Of a DNA stretch of 64,000 nt, positions 49,096 through 62,482 are shown piece after piece. The notes below the pieces were generated by a model that was given only the letters and a program-made list of their open reading frames with translations, did not search any database and had not been told where the DNA came from. Positions within the stretch are counted from its first letter, which is position 1; each line of letters starts with the position of its first letter. The position numbers were made by a program, and so were the translations under genes. Source of the DNA: Microcebus murinus (Eukaryota > Chordata > Mammalia > Primates > Cheirogaleidae); assembly GCF_040939455.1 (NCBI RefSeq), contig NC_134106.1, forward strand, positions 38,090,001 through 38,154,000, read 5' to 3'.

Positions 49096-51889
49096 TCATG
49101 TTCTGCCTACCTACTAATAAAATGTGGGTTTAACAACTTCATGGTCACTTTCCTTTGCTCAAAATAACCAACATTTCTTAACCTTCCACTAATTTTTTAT
49201 AACATGAAATATTAGCCCATGTTTTGATAAAAGGAAAAATTAAGACATTTTCCAGCTCACAGCTACATATTCTACAAAATGTTCAAAGCATATTAAATCT
49301 GAATCTAAATCTAAATCACAATCTGAATCTAAATTACTGTTATCAAGTGATTAAATTCTAGGCCTGGGTGATATTTAAATATCTGTTATACTTACTTAGA
49401 ATATATGCTTTGCACATAGTAATAACAAATACTTATTGATTAGCTATTTAATTACAACAGATAAAGGATTAAATTACAATGTGCAAAGATTTTCTGCAGT
49501 CCCAGTATTTATTTTGTCAGTAATATACTATGAAGGAGGCTGTCTGGGTTATGAGAAATTCAAATGTTTATTTTCTTGCTGACATTTTAAGACAAATAAT
49601 TAAAGCAGGGATGAGAAGCAAGATGACTTTCAAATATTAAAAACAACAACAACAAAGATGACCAACAATGTAGTGGGTAGCCACCCTTCCATATTCTCTT
49701 TAACCAAATCCCTGTGCTGCCTTTTACAAAGGCAAGGCTTCCTCTGACTATAAAGATGCTGAATGTCATTGATCACTTGTCATTACTTAAAATCACTTGA
49801 TATTTATATGAAGTGAAAATACCTTTTCATTGAGATTACATATTTTCAATAGGCCTTTCTGATCATTTAGTGAAGAAACAATTTTAAAAATATAAATATG
49901 CTTGAAACAACTCATTACAGAACTCATATCATTATTATCTTATGCTTGGCCTCAGGAAGGTTATACAAAATCCGATTTGAGTTCAGAGTTGAGAAAACCG
50001 AATTATAGTATGTGATAGTTTTTGTGGGGTTTTGTATATGTGTGTGTTTAAAGAAAGTATAATTGTATAACCAGATACTCTTGTTTCTCTGACTAGAACA
50101 TAAATAAAACCAGATCACAATCCTGAAAAGCTTGCTTTAGCAGCACAAACATACCAAATCTGTATTGGGCTATAACGAACAAAGAACTGACATCTCTTCT
50201 TAATACATGTTATATTTTAGGTCATAAAATGTATACAGTATTATTTTACAAAATTTTGCTCTGGCAAAATCTCTATTTTTAGGAAATGCCATATTCCCTT
50301 ATCTGAGTTATTTCTTCTTTGGCTGATTCTGTTCTGTGTAGTTAGAATTATTACAAAATAACAGTAACAAAAAACTTTGCTGCAAATAAAAAGTAAAAGA
50401 AAAAATGAAACTTCATCATTTCTTTAGCTTAATAGTAAATAACTGCTAAAAGGGCCAGGGGCAGGTAAGTATTATATGAATAAAAGATTTTTAATTATAC
50501 ATCAATTCTATCAGTATGTATCATAATTTTAAAGATGATAGTGAATAAGTGGGTCATTAACTTGGAATACTCTAAAAACAACTCAACAGTAAGATAATTA
50601 AACAGCCAGTAATATTCCAGCTGAATGAAACATTCATAATGAAGACCAACTCTTGTTAATTTGAGTTAGCCAGTTAGAAGGTCTTTTTAAACAGTCAATT
50701 CAATTGGAAACTTTATATTAATTTTAAAGGTCTGATACCATCAATTTGGATCCCGCTTACCCCTTATTGTAAACAAGTACTGAGGTAGAAAAATGAGTCA
50801 ATAGCTAAAAGTCTGAACAATCCCCAAATGGATAATTGGATTATAAATAATTAATATATATATTTTCTAAGCAAACCTAAACTCAGATCTTATAAAGCAC
50901 ATCTACTCCCCATAATTCAATTTCTTTCTGCATAGTTGTGTAAAAAGACTTAAATTATGTATAAGATATCAAACATTTATGTTCAAATTATCCTATCTAT
51001 ATACAAACTGATGTGTTTATGATACATTATCTTACCAACTCATTAAAACTGATGTCCTATGGTGCTTTATCAATACCTGTATTTAGATTTAATTGCAATA
51101 CTTTAAATCATGAATCTACTACAGTTTAAAAATTTTTTCTATGTATACTTTTCAATGATTATGATTGTCCCCCAATTTAGAAATCATTCACACTCTGTTG
51201 AATGAAATTATGTGTAGATGATGGCCATAAGATACCAGCTTGAGTACAAATTTCCATCTCCCAGTAATCACTGAGATGGCTGAGGAAATGTAAAAGAAAC
51301 CTTTACTAACACTAAAAGTGTAGGAAGAGTGTCTGTGACACCATACACCCCAAACCTCCCGCTGAGACTTCAGGTATCACTGAACATTCAACACTGTTGA
51401 CTAGTCACTTTTTCATAAAGCTCTCTTCTTCCCTGGTTGCTATGTATACATTCACCTCCCTCTAAATCTGCTCTGCTGTCTCTCTTTAATAATCTTTAAC
51501 TGATAATACACTGCTAAAATTAAGAAGGCCTTTTTTTTTTTAACAAAGTTTTCTTGCCACATGGTGTTGATAACATAGCATAGCACCCTGTATCTGACAT
51601 GTGAACAGTAAATTGGCAATAGATTTTGGGTATCACTAGAAATCTTTCAACATCTTTATAAATCACAAACTGCCATCCAGGTATTTCACATAGTGAATGA
51701 AGAATCACAATAGGAAAGGTCAAATCCAACATACTTATTTAATATGAAAGAATAACTCAACTGTGTGGAAGACACAACATCTAACCGAAAGCACAGAGAG
51801 TGGACCTAAAGGTAGGCAGCAATGTGCAAGACACAAGCTGGATCCCACATTTGGCAAGTGAGGTATGTATTAAAGATTTAATTCAGTCA

Positions 51890-52170
51890 TTCAATACCTA
51901 TGAATGTACCCTAAAGAAAAACTTAGACAAATACACAAAGATGTATATTTAAGCATAACTATAATAATAATAAAATACTAATAATAAACACTGGAAACAA
52001 TCTAAATGTCCTTTCATAAAAAACTGGTGTGCTCAAATAATGGAATGTTACATATATGTAAATTTCACTGATATGGAATGAGTTCCATAATATACTGTTG
52101 AGAGGAAAAAAGCAGATTAAAAATAACGTGTATTATGAATAGTTGTACACATGGAGAGAGAACTGTAAAA
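51890..52170 (+). mobile_element. Old L1M fragment
   Basis: 'caatctaaatgtcctttcat' and 'ataatggaatgttacatata' resemble L1M 3' text. It is interrupted on its right by an Alu. Confidence 0.5.
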
Positions 52171-52188
52171 ATTATCACCAAAATACAA

Positions 52189-52517
52189 GGCTGGGCGCGG
52201 TGGCTCACGCCTATAATCCTAGCACTCTGGGAGGCTGAGGCAGGCAGATTGCTCAAGGTCAGGAGTTTGAAACCAGCCTGAGCAAGAGTGAGACCCCGTG
52301 TATACTATAAATAGAAAGAAATTAATTGGCCAACTAATACATATAGAAAAAATTAGCCGGGCATGGCGGCACATGCCTGTAGTCCCAGCTACTCAGGAGG
52401 CTGAGGCAGAAGGATCACTTCAGCCCAGGAGTTTGATGTTGCTGTGAGCTAGGCTGATGCCACGGCACTCACTCTAGCCTGGGCAACAAAGAGAAACTCT
52501 GTCTCAAAAGAAAAAAC
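52189..52517 (+). mobile_element. Lemur-type Alu
   Basis: A + strand Alu with the linker 'ttggccaactaatacatat' and a short duplication aaaatacaa at 52180-52188 and 52518-52526. Confidence 0.93.
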
Positions 52518-52639
52518 AAAATACAAATAGAGGTTTCTTCTGGGTGGCTGGGAAAAAAATAATTTTTACTGTCGTCTTAATGATTTTAATATTTCTTAAA
52601 ATTTCTAAATAAATATATATTATCCTTGTGATCAGAAAA

Positions 52640-52880
52640 ACATTCTCTTCATGTTAGAAAAAGAAAATATATATTTATTTTTAATACCACTATTCTATTT
52701 GGGAATAATTGCCCTAAGAAAATAATCAGAAAAATTCATGAAGCTATAGAGTCAAAGATGTTTATCACAGCAGTGTTTTTATAGTAACATAGTGTCAATA
52801 ATCTAAATGATCAATAGTGAATTTGTTAAATAAATTATAAAGAAACCATATGAAGACATACTACAAAGACATTAATATTA
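52640..52880 (+). mobile_element. Old L1M fragment
   Basis: 'gatgtttatcacagcagtgt' followed by 'ctaaatgatcaatagtgaat' and 'attataaagaaaccatatga' fits L1M 3' text and may continue the copy broken by the Alu at 52189. Confidence 0.5.
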
Positions 52881-52904
52881 AGATAAAGATATAACCATCA
52901 ACTA

Positions 52905-53015
52905 CTAGTTCAGTGACTTTGGTGTCACATTCTCTAGGTATCAGTTTCTTCATCTGTGAAATGGGGCTAAAAACAGCACTTATCTCATAGTGCTTTACCT
53001 AGCACATTAGCTTTA
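52905..53015 (+). repeat. MIR SINE relic
   Basis: 'cagtttcttcatctgtgaaa' and 'tggggctaaaaacagcactt' are MIR core text. Confidence 0.6.
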
Positions 53016-53510
53016 TTTCATTGTAATAGGAAATGAAACATCTGATGTGAGCTTCCTCTGGTATCACATATCAAAAATTATGGTACTTCAAAAATTACTT
53101 CGCTATATGCTTTTAAAAAATATTTTAAGATCAATATCAAATTTGGCCATCAATCTATATAAAAAATATGAACTAAGGCCACAAGGGCAGTGAATATCAA
53201 AATTGAAAATAGGGAATTTCTACAACTTCTACTCTAAGTTTTTAAACACTCCTATATGTATTCACAAAATAAGCTTGTTTATTCATTGATACATGTACAA
53301 AAAATAGTACTGGAAGATAGAACCAGGCTAACTTGGATACCTGAGGCACTGGGACAGGCCCCAATAAAAAGCTGTTTAAATTACAGTGACAGAAGGAATC
53401 AGTATCCCCACTTAATTGAACAACAAAACAGTATATGTATACATACTAAGTTTGCTTCTTCAATTTTACTATCATTGTACAAACATTTGCTTTAAGTAAT
53501 TGAAACCAAC

Positions 53511-53619
53511 CTGCCATGGTCTTTCCCAGTCCAGTGGAATAGGAAGTGCTCCAAGCCATGCTCCTACAAAACTAGAAATCGTAGTGATCTGGAGACTATT
53601 CTCCCAAATGGATGTAACT
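53511..53619 (-). CDS. PIGF: PIGF penultimate coding exon
   Basis: A coding exon of PIGF on the - strand, 109 bases. After one base that completes a glycine codon from the upstream exon, it encodes 36 residues beginning VTSIWENSLQ and ending PIPLDWERPWQ. It includes the hydrophobic segment ITTISSFVGAWLGALPI, part of a membrane helix, and the conserved P-L-D-W-E-R-P-W-Q motif at the lumen/cytosol loop. The acceptor (ttttacag) is at 53620-53627 and the donor (gttggt) at 53510-53505. It joins in phase 0 to the exon at 40247-40360. If the donor is ignored the frame stays open for 12 more residues to a stop at 53472. Confidence 0.95.
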
Positions 53620-55284
53620 CTGTAAAACACAAATATGTACATCACTGGTGGTATGTATCTTAGCTGCTGAAGAATTAAACAAGCAGTAGCACAAATTATA
53701 TGTATTTTTCTGTTCATTTAAAATGAGCATCTCAAAATGACATATAAATATTTACCATGAACTATGAATAATTAATTGGAAAGAAGATATAAATGTTTTT
53801 CCATTAGAAAGGTAATATGTACACGTAGTAAGAATCAAACAATACCAGAAATCATTTGCAGTGACAGGTTAAGTCTTCCTCCTACCCTTATCATCATCTC
53901 CTGGTCCTTTCCCCAGAGCAAATACTATTACCAAATTATTACAGATTCTTCCAGAAATATTTTATACATGAACAAATACATAATTTTTTGAAGAATATAT
54001 GCATATTTACATAAATGCATATGTATACACACACATCCTTCAAAATAAAACTCACATGCATCAAGTTATAAACCAGTTTTGGTTTTCTGTTTTCTCTTGG
54101 TGACAGCTACAATATACGTCCATTCTATAGATGGAGCATCATCTATTCAACTAGTGTTTCCTTTAGTACATTTCATTTAAGCGAACAAACTATTTGGTAG
54201 GAAAGGGGTAGAGAATAAGAACAACATATTTCAAAAGGTCCAGTGATTTTGCCTACCATTCCTATTTACTAAGTGCACATATTAGAATATAAAGATGGAA
54301 AGAGATAACTCTGCCATTCTTTTAGTAGGTCTTGGTTTTCACCCATCCCTCACAGTGTGAATGCCTAGTTGTGTGGAACATGAGCCTGCTTACAATAGAG
54401 TAAAAACCCACCACAATGCAATAAAGTAGGGTCCAAATATTCAATTCCTTAAACTGCAGGGTAGAGTTACTATGAAGTTAATGAAAAGCAGCATTTTCCA
54501 GCTAGCATGGGTAAAAAAGGGAAAACATTTGTTTTTTTAGATTATTTCTCTCATTACAAACAGGCCAATTATTACACATAAAATATGCACTGAATTAAAG
54601 AAGTCACAAATGATAACAAGTCAGTTTGTAAACCAATCCTTCTATCATCACCTGTGCATCCCCTACCTACCCTCCCCCTCAACTACACAAGATGCGAGCC
54701 TTAGCTTGTTTCCTTTAAGAAGTGGGGCTGAGAAGAGATTGGAGCCAATCACTGCATATCCAAATTTGTACTATTTGCTGGGTTTTATTATTATTATTTT
54801 ATATAACACCTATAAGTGCAAGTCAGTTTTTTCAACTAGCATTCAGTAGAACAAGAATCTATTCCAAACTTGGAAGATAAAAAACAAACAAACAAAAAAA
54901 AAACTAGCCAAGATGAATGTAATTGTACTGTTCAGGCAATTTAAGGGACTTTCTAGGATAATTTGTGATTATATGTGGTTGACAAATGTTGACTAAGCCT
55001 CCACTTAACACATAACTCCTCTATGTTGTAATACATAAAGTGATGTGCCTGGAGACATAAAGTGTGGTAGAGGTTGAGAGCAGAGACTACTTTTTGCTGG
55101 GAAGAATTTACTCTATTTTATGGAAGAGGAGGAAGCTCAGCTGGATTTGAAAGAATAGGTAGTGTTAGGTTTTGAACTACAGAACTGGAGAAAAAGCTGC
55201 ACTGCAGACAAGAGAATATAAGTGAAATTGGTTGAAGCAGAGAGGAAGAATGAGAAATAAGGTTGGAAAAACAAAGTTAGGATT

Positions 55285-56215
55285 TTTAAAAACAATTTTA
55301 TTATAGTAAAATATTACCCTAGAGAATCCTTTTCCAGCCATTCAATTCACTCATTTAAAGTATACAAATCAATGGTTTTTAGTATATTCACAGAGTTGTG
55401 CAACCACCACCATAGTCAATTTTAGAACATTTTCATCACCCCAAAAGAAACCCTTTGCCCATTAGCAGTCAATCCCCATTTCTCCTTCCTCCCAGCCTTA
55501 GACAATCACTAAGCTACTTTGTCTCTATGGATTTGTCTATTCTAGACATTTCATATAAATGCAATTATATAACATGTGCTCTTTTGTGACTGGTTTCTTT
55601 CACTTAGTATCTTTTCAAGGTGCATCCATGTTGTAGCATGAATCAGTACTATATTTCTTTTTATTTTTTCTTTTTTTTATTTCAGTAATACCCCAGTATT
55701 ATGGGGGTACAAATGTTTAGGTTACATATATTGCCTTTGCCCCACCCGAGTCAGAGCTTCAAGCGTGTGCATCCTGCAGATGGTGCACACTGCACCCATT
55801 AGATGTGAATATACCCAGCCCCTTCTCTGCCCTCCTATAATCATATTCCCTTGAATGGACATTCCCTTGTATGGACATTCTACAAAAGTTCGTGGATATT
55901 TAGGTCTTTGGTGTTTGGCTATTATAAAAAATACTGCTATGAACATCCATGTATAAGTTTCTGTATGGATATGTGCTTTCATTTCTCTTGGGATTAAACC
56001 TAGGAGTAGAACTGCTGGGTCATATGGTAACTCTATGTTTAATCATTTGAGGAACTGCCAGACTTTTCTAAAGTGGCTGAACCATTTTACATTCCCACCA
56101 GCAGTGTATGAGAATTCCAATTTTTCCACCCCCTCCTAACACTTGTCATTATCTTTTTTGATTACAGTCATACTAGTGGGTGTGAAATGGTATCTCACTA
56201 TAGTAGATTTAGGTT
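55285..56215 (-). mobile_element. L1M 3' portion (antisense), interrupted
   Basis: The best copy of the old L1 3' region in the window: 'gttgtgcaaccaccaccata', 'cccattagcagtcaatcccc', 'aacctaggagtagaactgct' and 'gtgggtgtgaaatggtatct'. A younger L1 end (about 55670-55850) has inserted into it. Confidence 0.85.
55670..55850 (-). mobile_element. 5'-truncated strepsirrhine-type L1 3' end (copy 1)
   Basis: A poly(T) followed by 'attatgggggtacaaatgtt', 'taggttacatatattgcc' and 'cccgagtcagagcttcaagc'. The same text recurs at 56570-56740. It interrupts the older L1M copy, so it is a later insertion. Confidence 0.75.
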
Positions 56216-56569
56216 AGGATTTTAGAAAAACCTTAAATGTCAAACTAAAGGAACTACTAAAGGTTTTAAATCAAGGCAACACATGATCAGAGATGTTTCA
56301 GGAAAATTTATGTACATTATCTTTCTAACCTCTAAGCTCTGGCAAGTTCCTTGGGCTAAGGGACAAGATCCATGTCTTCACATTTTTTATTGTTCCAGCA
56401 CACTTGTGGCCATCTTATGTTTATTAAAATGAAAAGTACAAACATCTAAAAGGTTGTCCTCTATTTTGTTTTTTTGGTGTATCCAGGAGTGCTTATGATC
56501 CTACATATAATAAAAGTAGAAAAAATGGAACCAAGACCTGATTTAAAACTAGAAAAACTCTATAGCCTG

Positions 56570-56740
56570 TCTTTTTTTTATTTATTTCAGTATATTATGG
56601 GGGTACAAATGTTTAGGTTACATATATTGCCTTTGCCCCACTTGAGTCAGAGCTTCAAGCGTGTCCATCCCCCAGACAGTATGTACCACACCCATGAAGT
56701 ATGAATATACCCATCCCTTCCTCCCAAGTCTATCTCTCCT
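56570..56740 (-). mobile_element. 5'-truncated strepsirrhine-type L1 3' end (copy 2)
   Basis: Same family and orientation as the copy 0.9 kb upstream: 'tattatgggggtacaaatgt' through 'gagtcagagcttcaagcgtg' and on to 'tatacccatcccttcc'. The target duplication is not clear. Confidence 0.75.
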
Positions 56741-57084
56741 CACTCCTGATTTCTGCTCCTGAGGCAGATACTCTTTTTGTTGTTTCTTCTATTTGGCTCA
56801 AATTTAAAAGAATATAAATTAGGTATAAATTTTTCAAGATTTAGTTACTTTCTGCTTTCTACTATGGGAGAAGAGAATTTAGCACCTATTACCCACAAGC
56901 CCTCACCTCCACATACTCATTTCTTCCTGACTCACTGGCCCTTCTTCAATGGTAACATGTCCCCCTTTTGGCTGGATCAACAGCACAGTGTCTCTATATT
57001 ATGATTATGGAAATACTAATCACAATGAACTACACAGTAAACCACAATTACATTTCTTTTCTCAAAATAAATATAATTCTTTGG

Positions 57085-57235
57085 TGTGATGAGATGTTCT
57101 AAAATTAGACTGTGGTGATGGTTGTACAATTGTGCCTATACTAAAAAACATAGAATTATGCACTTTAAATGGGTGGATTTTACAGAATGTAGCTATATTT
57201 CAGTAAGGCCATTTTAAAACAACAACAAAGTGAAA
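57085..57235 (+). mobile_element. L1M 3' end
   Basis: 'ggtgatggttgtacaattgt', 'tgcactttaaatgggtgga' and 'tatatttcagtaaggccatt' are the sense-strand L1M terminus, followed by an A-rich tail. Confidence 0.8.
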
Positions 57236-58689
57236 CATTAAATAGTTGATTGGATTGTCACTGTGTATGAGTAAGATGACTACCTAGTACTGAGCTTCAC
57301 AGTATTGGGGATTGGGCAGGAACCTGGACTTTTCCTTAGAACTTCCCCAAATGTCAATTTCTATACATTTTTCTTTTGTACTATTTTCCCCAGAAAGAAA
57401 TATTTCAACAGTCTGCCTAAATGTTGTATAAGCCTGGCTGCCAGTACTTGGGCCAAGCTGGGAGAAGGGCTAGGTGTAAGGTGAGGAGTCATTGTTTAGC
57501 ATGTAGAATTTCATTTAATCCTTATTCCCTGAAGAGGTTGTAACAAACAGGCTCAGCATTTGGAGACAGCAAGAATAGTTGAGTATATGGGGAGCACAAT
57601 TATATTTTCTCTAACTCCCCCTGCCATACTGTACAACTTCTATTGCTTATGCTATTTTTATAGTATTTATATTCTCTTCTCCAGCCCTAGTTTATTCAAT
57701 ATATTCTTAATATAGCTATTCCCTATAAGGTACAAAGTCAACAACTCCATCATTTGGGGAAAGTATCTTCTATCATATATTTGAATTATTTTTTGTTTTG
57801 TATTTTAGGGGCACTAACTAATGTTTGAATCTCTTTTGTCTCTTCTCTATATTTATCATATCTTCTCTAATTGCTTTATTCTTCCAAACTCCCTCTCTAC
57901 TCTTCATTCATTTTGATTAGCTCAACTCTTTTCTCCATGCTAAAACTTGATTCCCTAACTTGTATGTTTCTTGCTGTTTCTAATTGATGATCTGTAATGG
58001 TGTGGTTTGGATTCTCAATTTATTTCATTAATTCTGTAATCAACTTCTCCACCTCATTGTTTCATTATCTTTGTCCTTATTTTATTGAATCCATATGCTT
58101 AACAATATTTTTCCACGGTAAACTGTAGAGGAGTTTTTGTTTCTTGGGTAGCATTTTCTTCCAGACCAGATTCTTTGTGTTTTGCATGCCCTTTTTTCCT
58201 CCTTCTTCTACAGTGTGTTTTTAGGGTTGCTGTGCCATTTCTTTTTATCTTGCTGATACTTCACACAGGCAGGCTGCTTTGACTACCTCCCTGCTCAGAT
58301 ACAAAGAGTGAATTATCTTTGAAGCTGTCTTCCCATCTTAACTAGCACCAATTTCCCTGCCTCAAAGCTGCCTTTTGAGGACTGGCTATTATTTTCTATC
58401 AAGTTTTCTGTAGCATGAGGCAGGGACAGAGCATGGAGACAGAGTAAGATAAATGTTATCTCTGTGATACAATCAGTAATATTCAGCTGAAATTTAATAA
58501 ATGGTGGCTCCATAAATTAAACTTTTGAAAATTGGTGGATAGGGCTTATGTTTCCTCTTAGAAATCAGACAAAGCAACTATAGTACACAGTCTGCCCCCT
58601 TGGCAGAGCCATGTAGGCAGCAGCCCTGATACATTGAGAAAAAGTAAACAGCCCTGAAGAAACCTACACTCTACTGGTAGGAATATTTA

Positions 58690-58900
58690 TGTAGGTATAT
58701 ACATATTCTTTAAATTATAACTTTAGTTTGACAGTGTCCATCAACTTCCTTTTATCTAGGAATTCTACCCTAAAAATCTAGTCCACAGAAACCCTTGCAC
58801 AAGCATACAAAATTATTTGGTACAAAGATGTTCATAACAACATTATTTATAATCATGAAAATTTGATAATAAACTTTAGTAGGAAAATAAACAAATCATA
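58690..58900 (+). mobile_element. Old L1M fragment
   Basis: 'ctaggaattctaccctaaaa' and 'aagatgttcataacaacatt' are typical L1M text. Confidence 0.6.
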
Positions 58901-61539
58901 GTACATGGAATACTTGTAATGATGATTAACTGCTCAACATTCATCTCAAGTCTGATGATTAGACTATTAATAATTAAATCATGGGGATCCCATTCTCTTG
59001 AGATTAGGAAAACTCAAAGAAGAGAAGCTGCTGCCATCTCAGTACCAGCCTGAGGAAAATAACCAGGAGAATCAGTAAGAATCTTAATCGTACCCTGACT
59101 ATCTGTATCTAGAACCTGCCAAACTCAACAAGTGACATAATCAGTTTTCTTATTGCTCAAACCAATATAAGCTGAAGTTTTGTGTTACTTATAGGTAAAG
59201 ATATACTAAGGATATTATGCAAGAAGAGGTAGATTTTACACATATAAAGATATTCATATTAGTGGAGAAAAAAGCAAGTTATAAAGCAGTGACTAGCTTA
59301 ACTACTAATATTTTTGTTTTAAAATTATATATACATTATATGCATATGTAAAATCAAAAGAATATAAAATCTGGCAGTAATCATTCATTGCCTCTTCATT
59401 CATTGCCTAAAACAGGATTATTAAGATGTTTCTGTATTTTTTGTTATTTGAATTTTTTCTAAACACATATATATACATTCTTTTATAATAAAGAAATGAT
59501 TAAGATAAAATAAATGTAATAGGTAAAATCCTTTCTATTAACTAATTTATAGTATCACTGATATCGATTTTTTTCTCATTTATAAGTTTCCATAATTAAG
59601 TCATCTGAATTCTATGGCTATTGGCTAATTTTTTCACAGTTAAGGAACATATATGCACAGTCAATAGGGCTGAGAATAGAATGGCTCACTGTTCTACTGT
59701 GAACAAACTTTAAAAGTCACTAAAGCAATGTTACAGAACAATCTTCATGACAATGAGCTCCAAATACCTGTCCAAATTATTTAACTCCACTGGAATTCAC
59801 TATATCAAACATTAATTGAAATAGACCATTTTGAGTGCTTACTATGTGCCAGACGCTGTATCAGGCACCTGAGGGTAGTTCACAAGTAAACACTGGTGGC
59901 TTAGATAGGTAGTTATCAAAAGTGTTTGTTGAAATGGATTTGATCTTTGAAACTGTTGATCTCTTCAACTGAAAATGAAACACTGTACAACTCCTCCCAG
60001 TGGCTAAAGACATTTTACAGAATTCTAATATAAAGGTTTCCCTTCCCCACTGAATGAATATTAAAACCAATGCTTCTTTTGTCACTAAATTTTTGTGTTC
60101 ACATTCAGGCTAAATTACCTATTTTTTATATGAATAAATCTTTGGTCATTCACAGTCTTTTCACTCTTAATGTCCACGTATTTTTTTTTAAATATAAAGC
60201 CCATTTTGACAAAGATTACAAAAAGAGGCTTGTTGTCTTTGTCTACACAAATAGGTCTTATTGAGTGTTTTCACTTTGGCAAGACCACCACAGATTTGTG
60301 TTTAGTCCTATTCAGGAAAAGAGTTCACCAAAAGTGATCAGGTTCTAACTTAAACATTTGAATAGAAGAACTGTCAAATCAAAACGTACGCTTCTATGAA
60401 AAATACCGGTATATGGTAGTCAGATCATTACTCTCCTTTATGATAAAGTCTGCAAATGAAAAAAACCCACAATAACTATAACACCAAGGCAAAAAACTGA
60501 ATTAAATTAGTACAAATTGAATATATTCAGTAATAAGTATACCAGCAAGAAGTTGGCAGAATATTTTAAGAAACCAAATGAAGTTTCAAGTTTCTTTACA
60601 GTAATATTCTTTTGTTTTCCTGGAGTATCTTTACATTTACTTTAAGAAAAATCTTGTTAAAATAGTGTCATTTAATTATGTATTACATCTCAGTAGTATT
60701 AGAAGTGATCCCTTACTCTTGGGATGTAATTCCTACACAGTTCTCCAGCTCAAAGTGTCTGTGTTCTTGGTCTTCATACGATTATCATCTATTTGGTCAA
60801 TATTAAGTTTTCTATAAACATGTTAACAAATGCATTAAAAATTGGTATATAAAATTATTTCATCTAAAAATAGTATAAAACATTTATACTGATTCAACAC
60901 TGAGTGAGGTGTCATGCTAATTCAAAATTGGCCTGTTAACACCGAACATCTGAATTAATCATATTGCCACCTTTAAGTTAAAAAAATACATAAAACTCTA
61001 TTGTATCTTATATATTAAAACAGAATGAATGATAAAAATATTTAAAGTTCTAAAATCTTCAATCAATACTTTTAAGTTATTTTAAATACATTTTATGAAT
61101 TAGAACTATATTGTGGGAACTTCAAATTACAATTTTAAATTCTGGTCTAAATCATTGAGTAGGAAAAGGTATTATTCCCATATTTAGAACAACATGCTTA
61201 AATAATAATACAATTCTTTGAAATTAAAGTTGTGATTCTATATAAATAATGCTAACTGCATATTGGGACAATTTCAATATGAGTAATTGGTTTTTTATAT
61301 TTCACGTTATCATTGCAGAGCAATTAGATCTTTGAATTTTTAAATATTTTTGTGTAAAAGTGAACATTTAAAAAGGCCAACTCTGAAGTTTATTGAGTTA
61401 ATCTATCAAATTATTTCCTACCTCATTCAAAATTTGACATATTATCTATAGTAAATTTTTGAAATATGGTAAAAATGCTAAGAAGAAATTGAACTATCAC
61501 TACTGTATGGTGGAGACATGAAGACTTAAGTTACCCTCT

Positions 61540-62262
61540 CATGGTAACTCACTTCATACCCACTAGGATAGGATAATCAGAAAATCAGATAATAAGTGTT
61601 TTACAGGATGTGGAGGAAGCAAAACCCTCATATACTGCCATGGAAATGCAAAATGATGCAGCTGCTTTTGAAAACAGTCCGGAAGTTCTTCAGATGATTA
61701 AACATGGAGCTACCATATAACCCAGCCATTCCACTTTGAGGCCTATATCCAAGGGAAATAAAAATATGTCCACAGAAAAGCCTATATACAAATGTTTACA
61801 CCAGCTTATTTATAATAAAAATGTGGAAAGAACACAGATGTTTAACAACTGATGAATGGGTAAGCAATATGTGATATATTTATACATACAGTGGAATATT
61901 ATTCAGCCATAAAAAGGAACAAAGTCCTGACATATGTCAGATGACATGGATGAACCTTGAAAACGTTGTGCTAACAGCAGGCAGTCACAAAAGATCATAT
62001 ATGATTCAATTTATATAAAATTTCCACAATAGGCAAATCTATAGAGACAGTAAGTAGATTAGTGGTTACTCACAGCTTGGGGGGCAGGGTGGGGAGATAA
62101 GGAGGTGATAGCTAAAAGATACAGGGTTACAAAGTTTCTTTTTGAGGTGATAAAAATGTTCCAAAATGGACTCTGGTAATATATATGTGAATAGACTAAA
62201 AATCATTGAATTGTATACTTTAAATAGGTGACATGTATGGTATGTGTATTATTTCTCAATAC
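61540..62262 (+). mobile_element. L1M 3' portion
   Basis: A + strand L1 with '3-prime ORF2/UTR' text: 'ataacccagccattccactt', 'tggaatattattcagccata', 'tggatgaaccttgaaaac' and the terminal 'tactttaaataggtgacatg'. It ends at about 62262 without a strong poly(A). Confidence 0.85.
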
Positions 62263-62482
62263 TGTTTTTACAAAGACTGTATGCCAGCAACCTCAGTTTA
62301 CTACATGTGTCATGAGCCACACCCATCCATATCTAGTGTTGACTTTCCCTCAGATTTCCAACAATCATCTTTATAATTTCGCAGTAACATGTGGGAGGCA
62401 AATTTTCTCACATCTACTTCCAAAAGCAAACTTCAAGTCTTTTCCAAGGAAAAGAGCCATATTTAATGTAATGTTTATGTAC

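Larger units (their letters stand above)
40361..53510 (-). other. PIGF: PIGF intron between the last two coding exons
   Basis: A 13-kb AT-rich intron with gttggt donor and cctcag acceptor in - orientation. It contains three Alu copies, MIR and L1M relics and the 3' flank of RHOQ. Stretches at 47000-48950 and 49100-51880 hold nothing that I can name, and the small open frames there are unconvincing. Confidence 0.85.
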
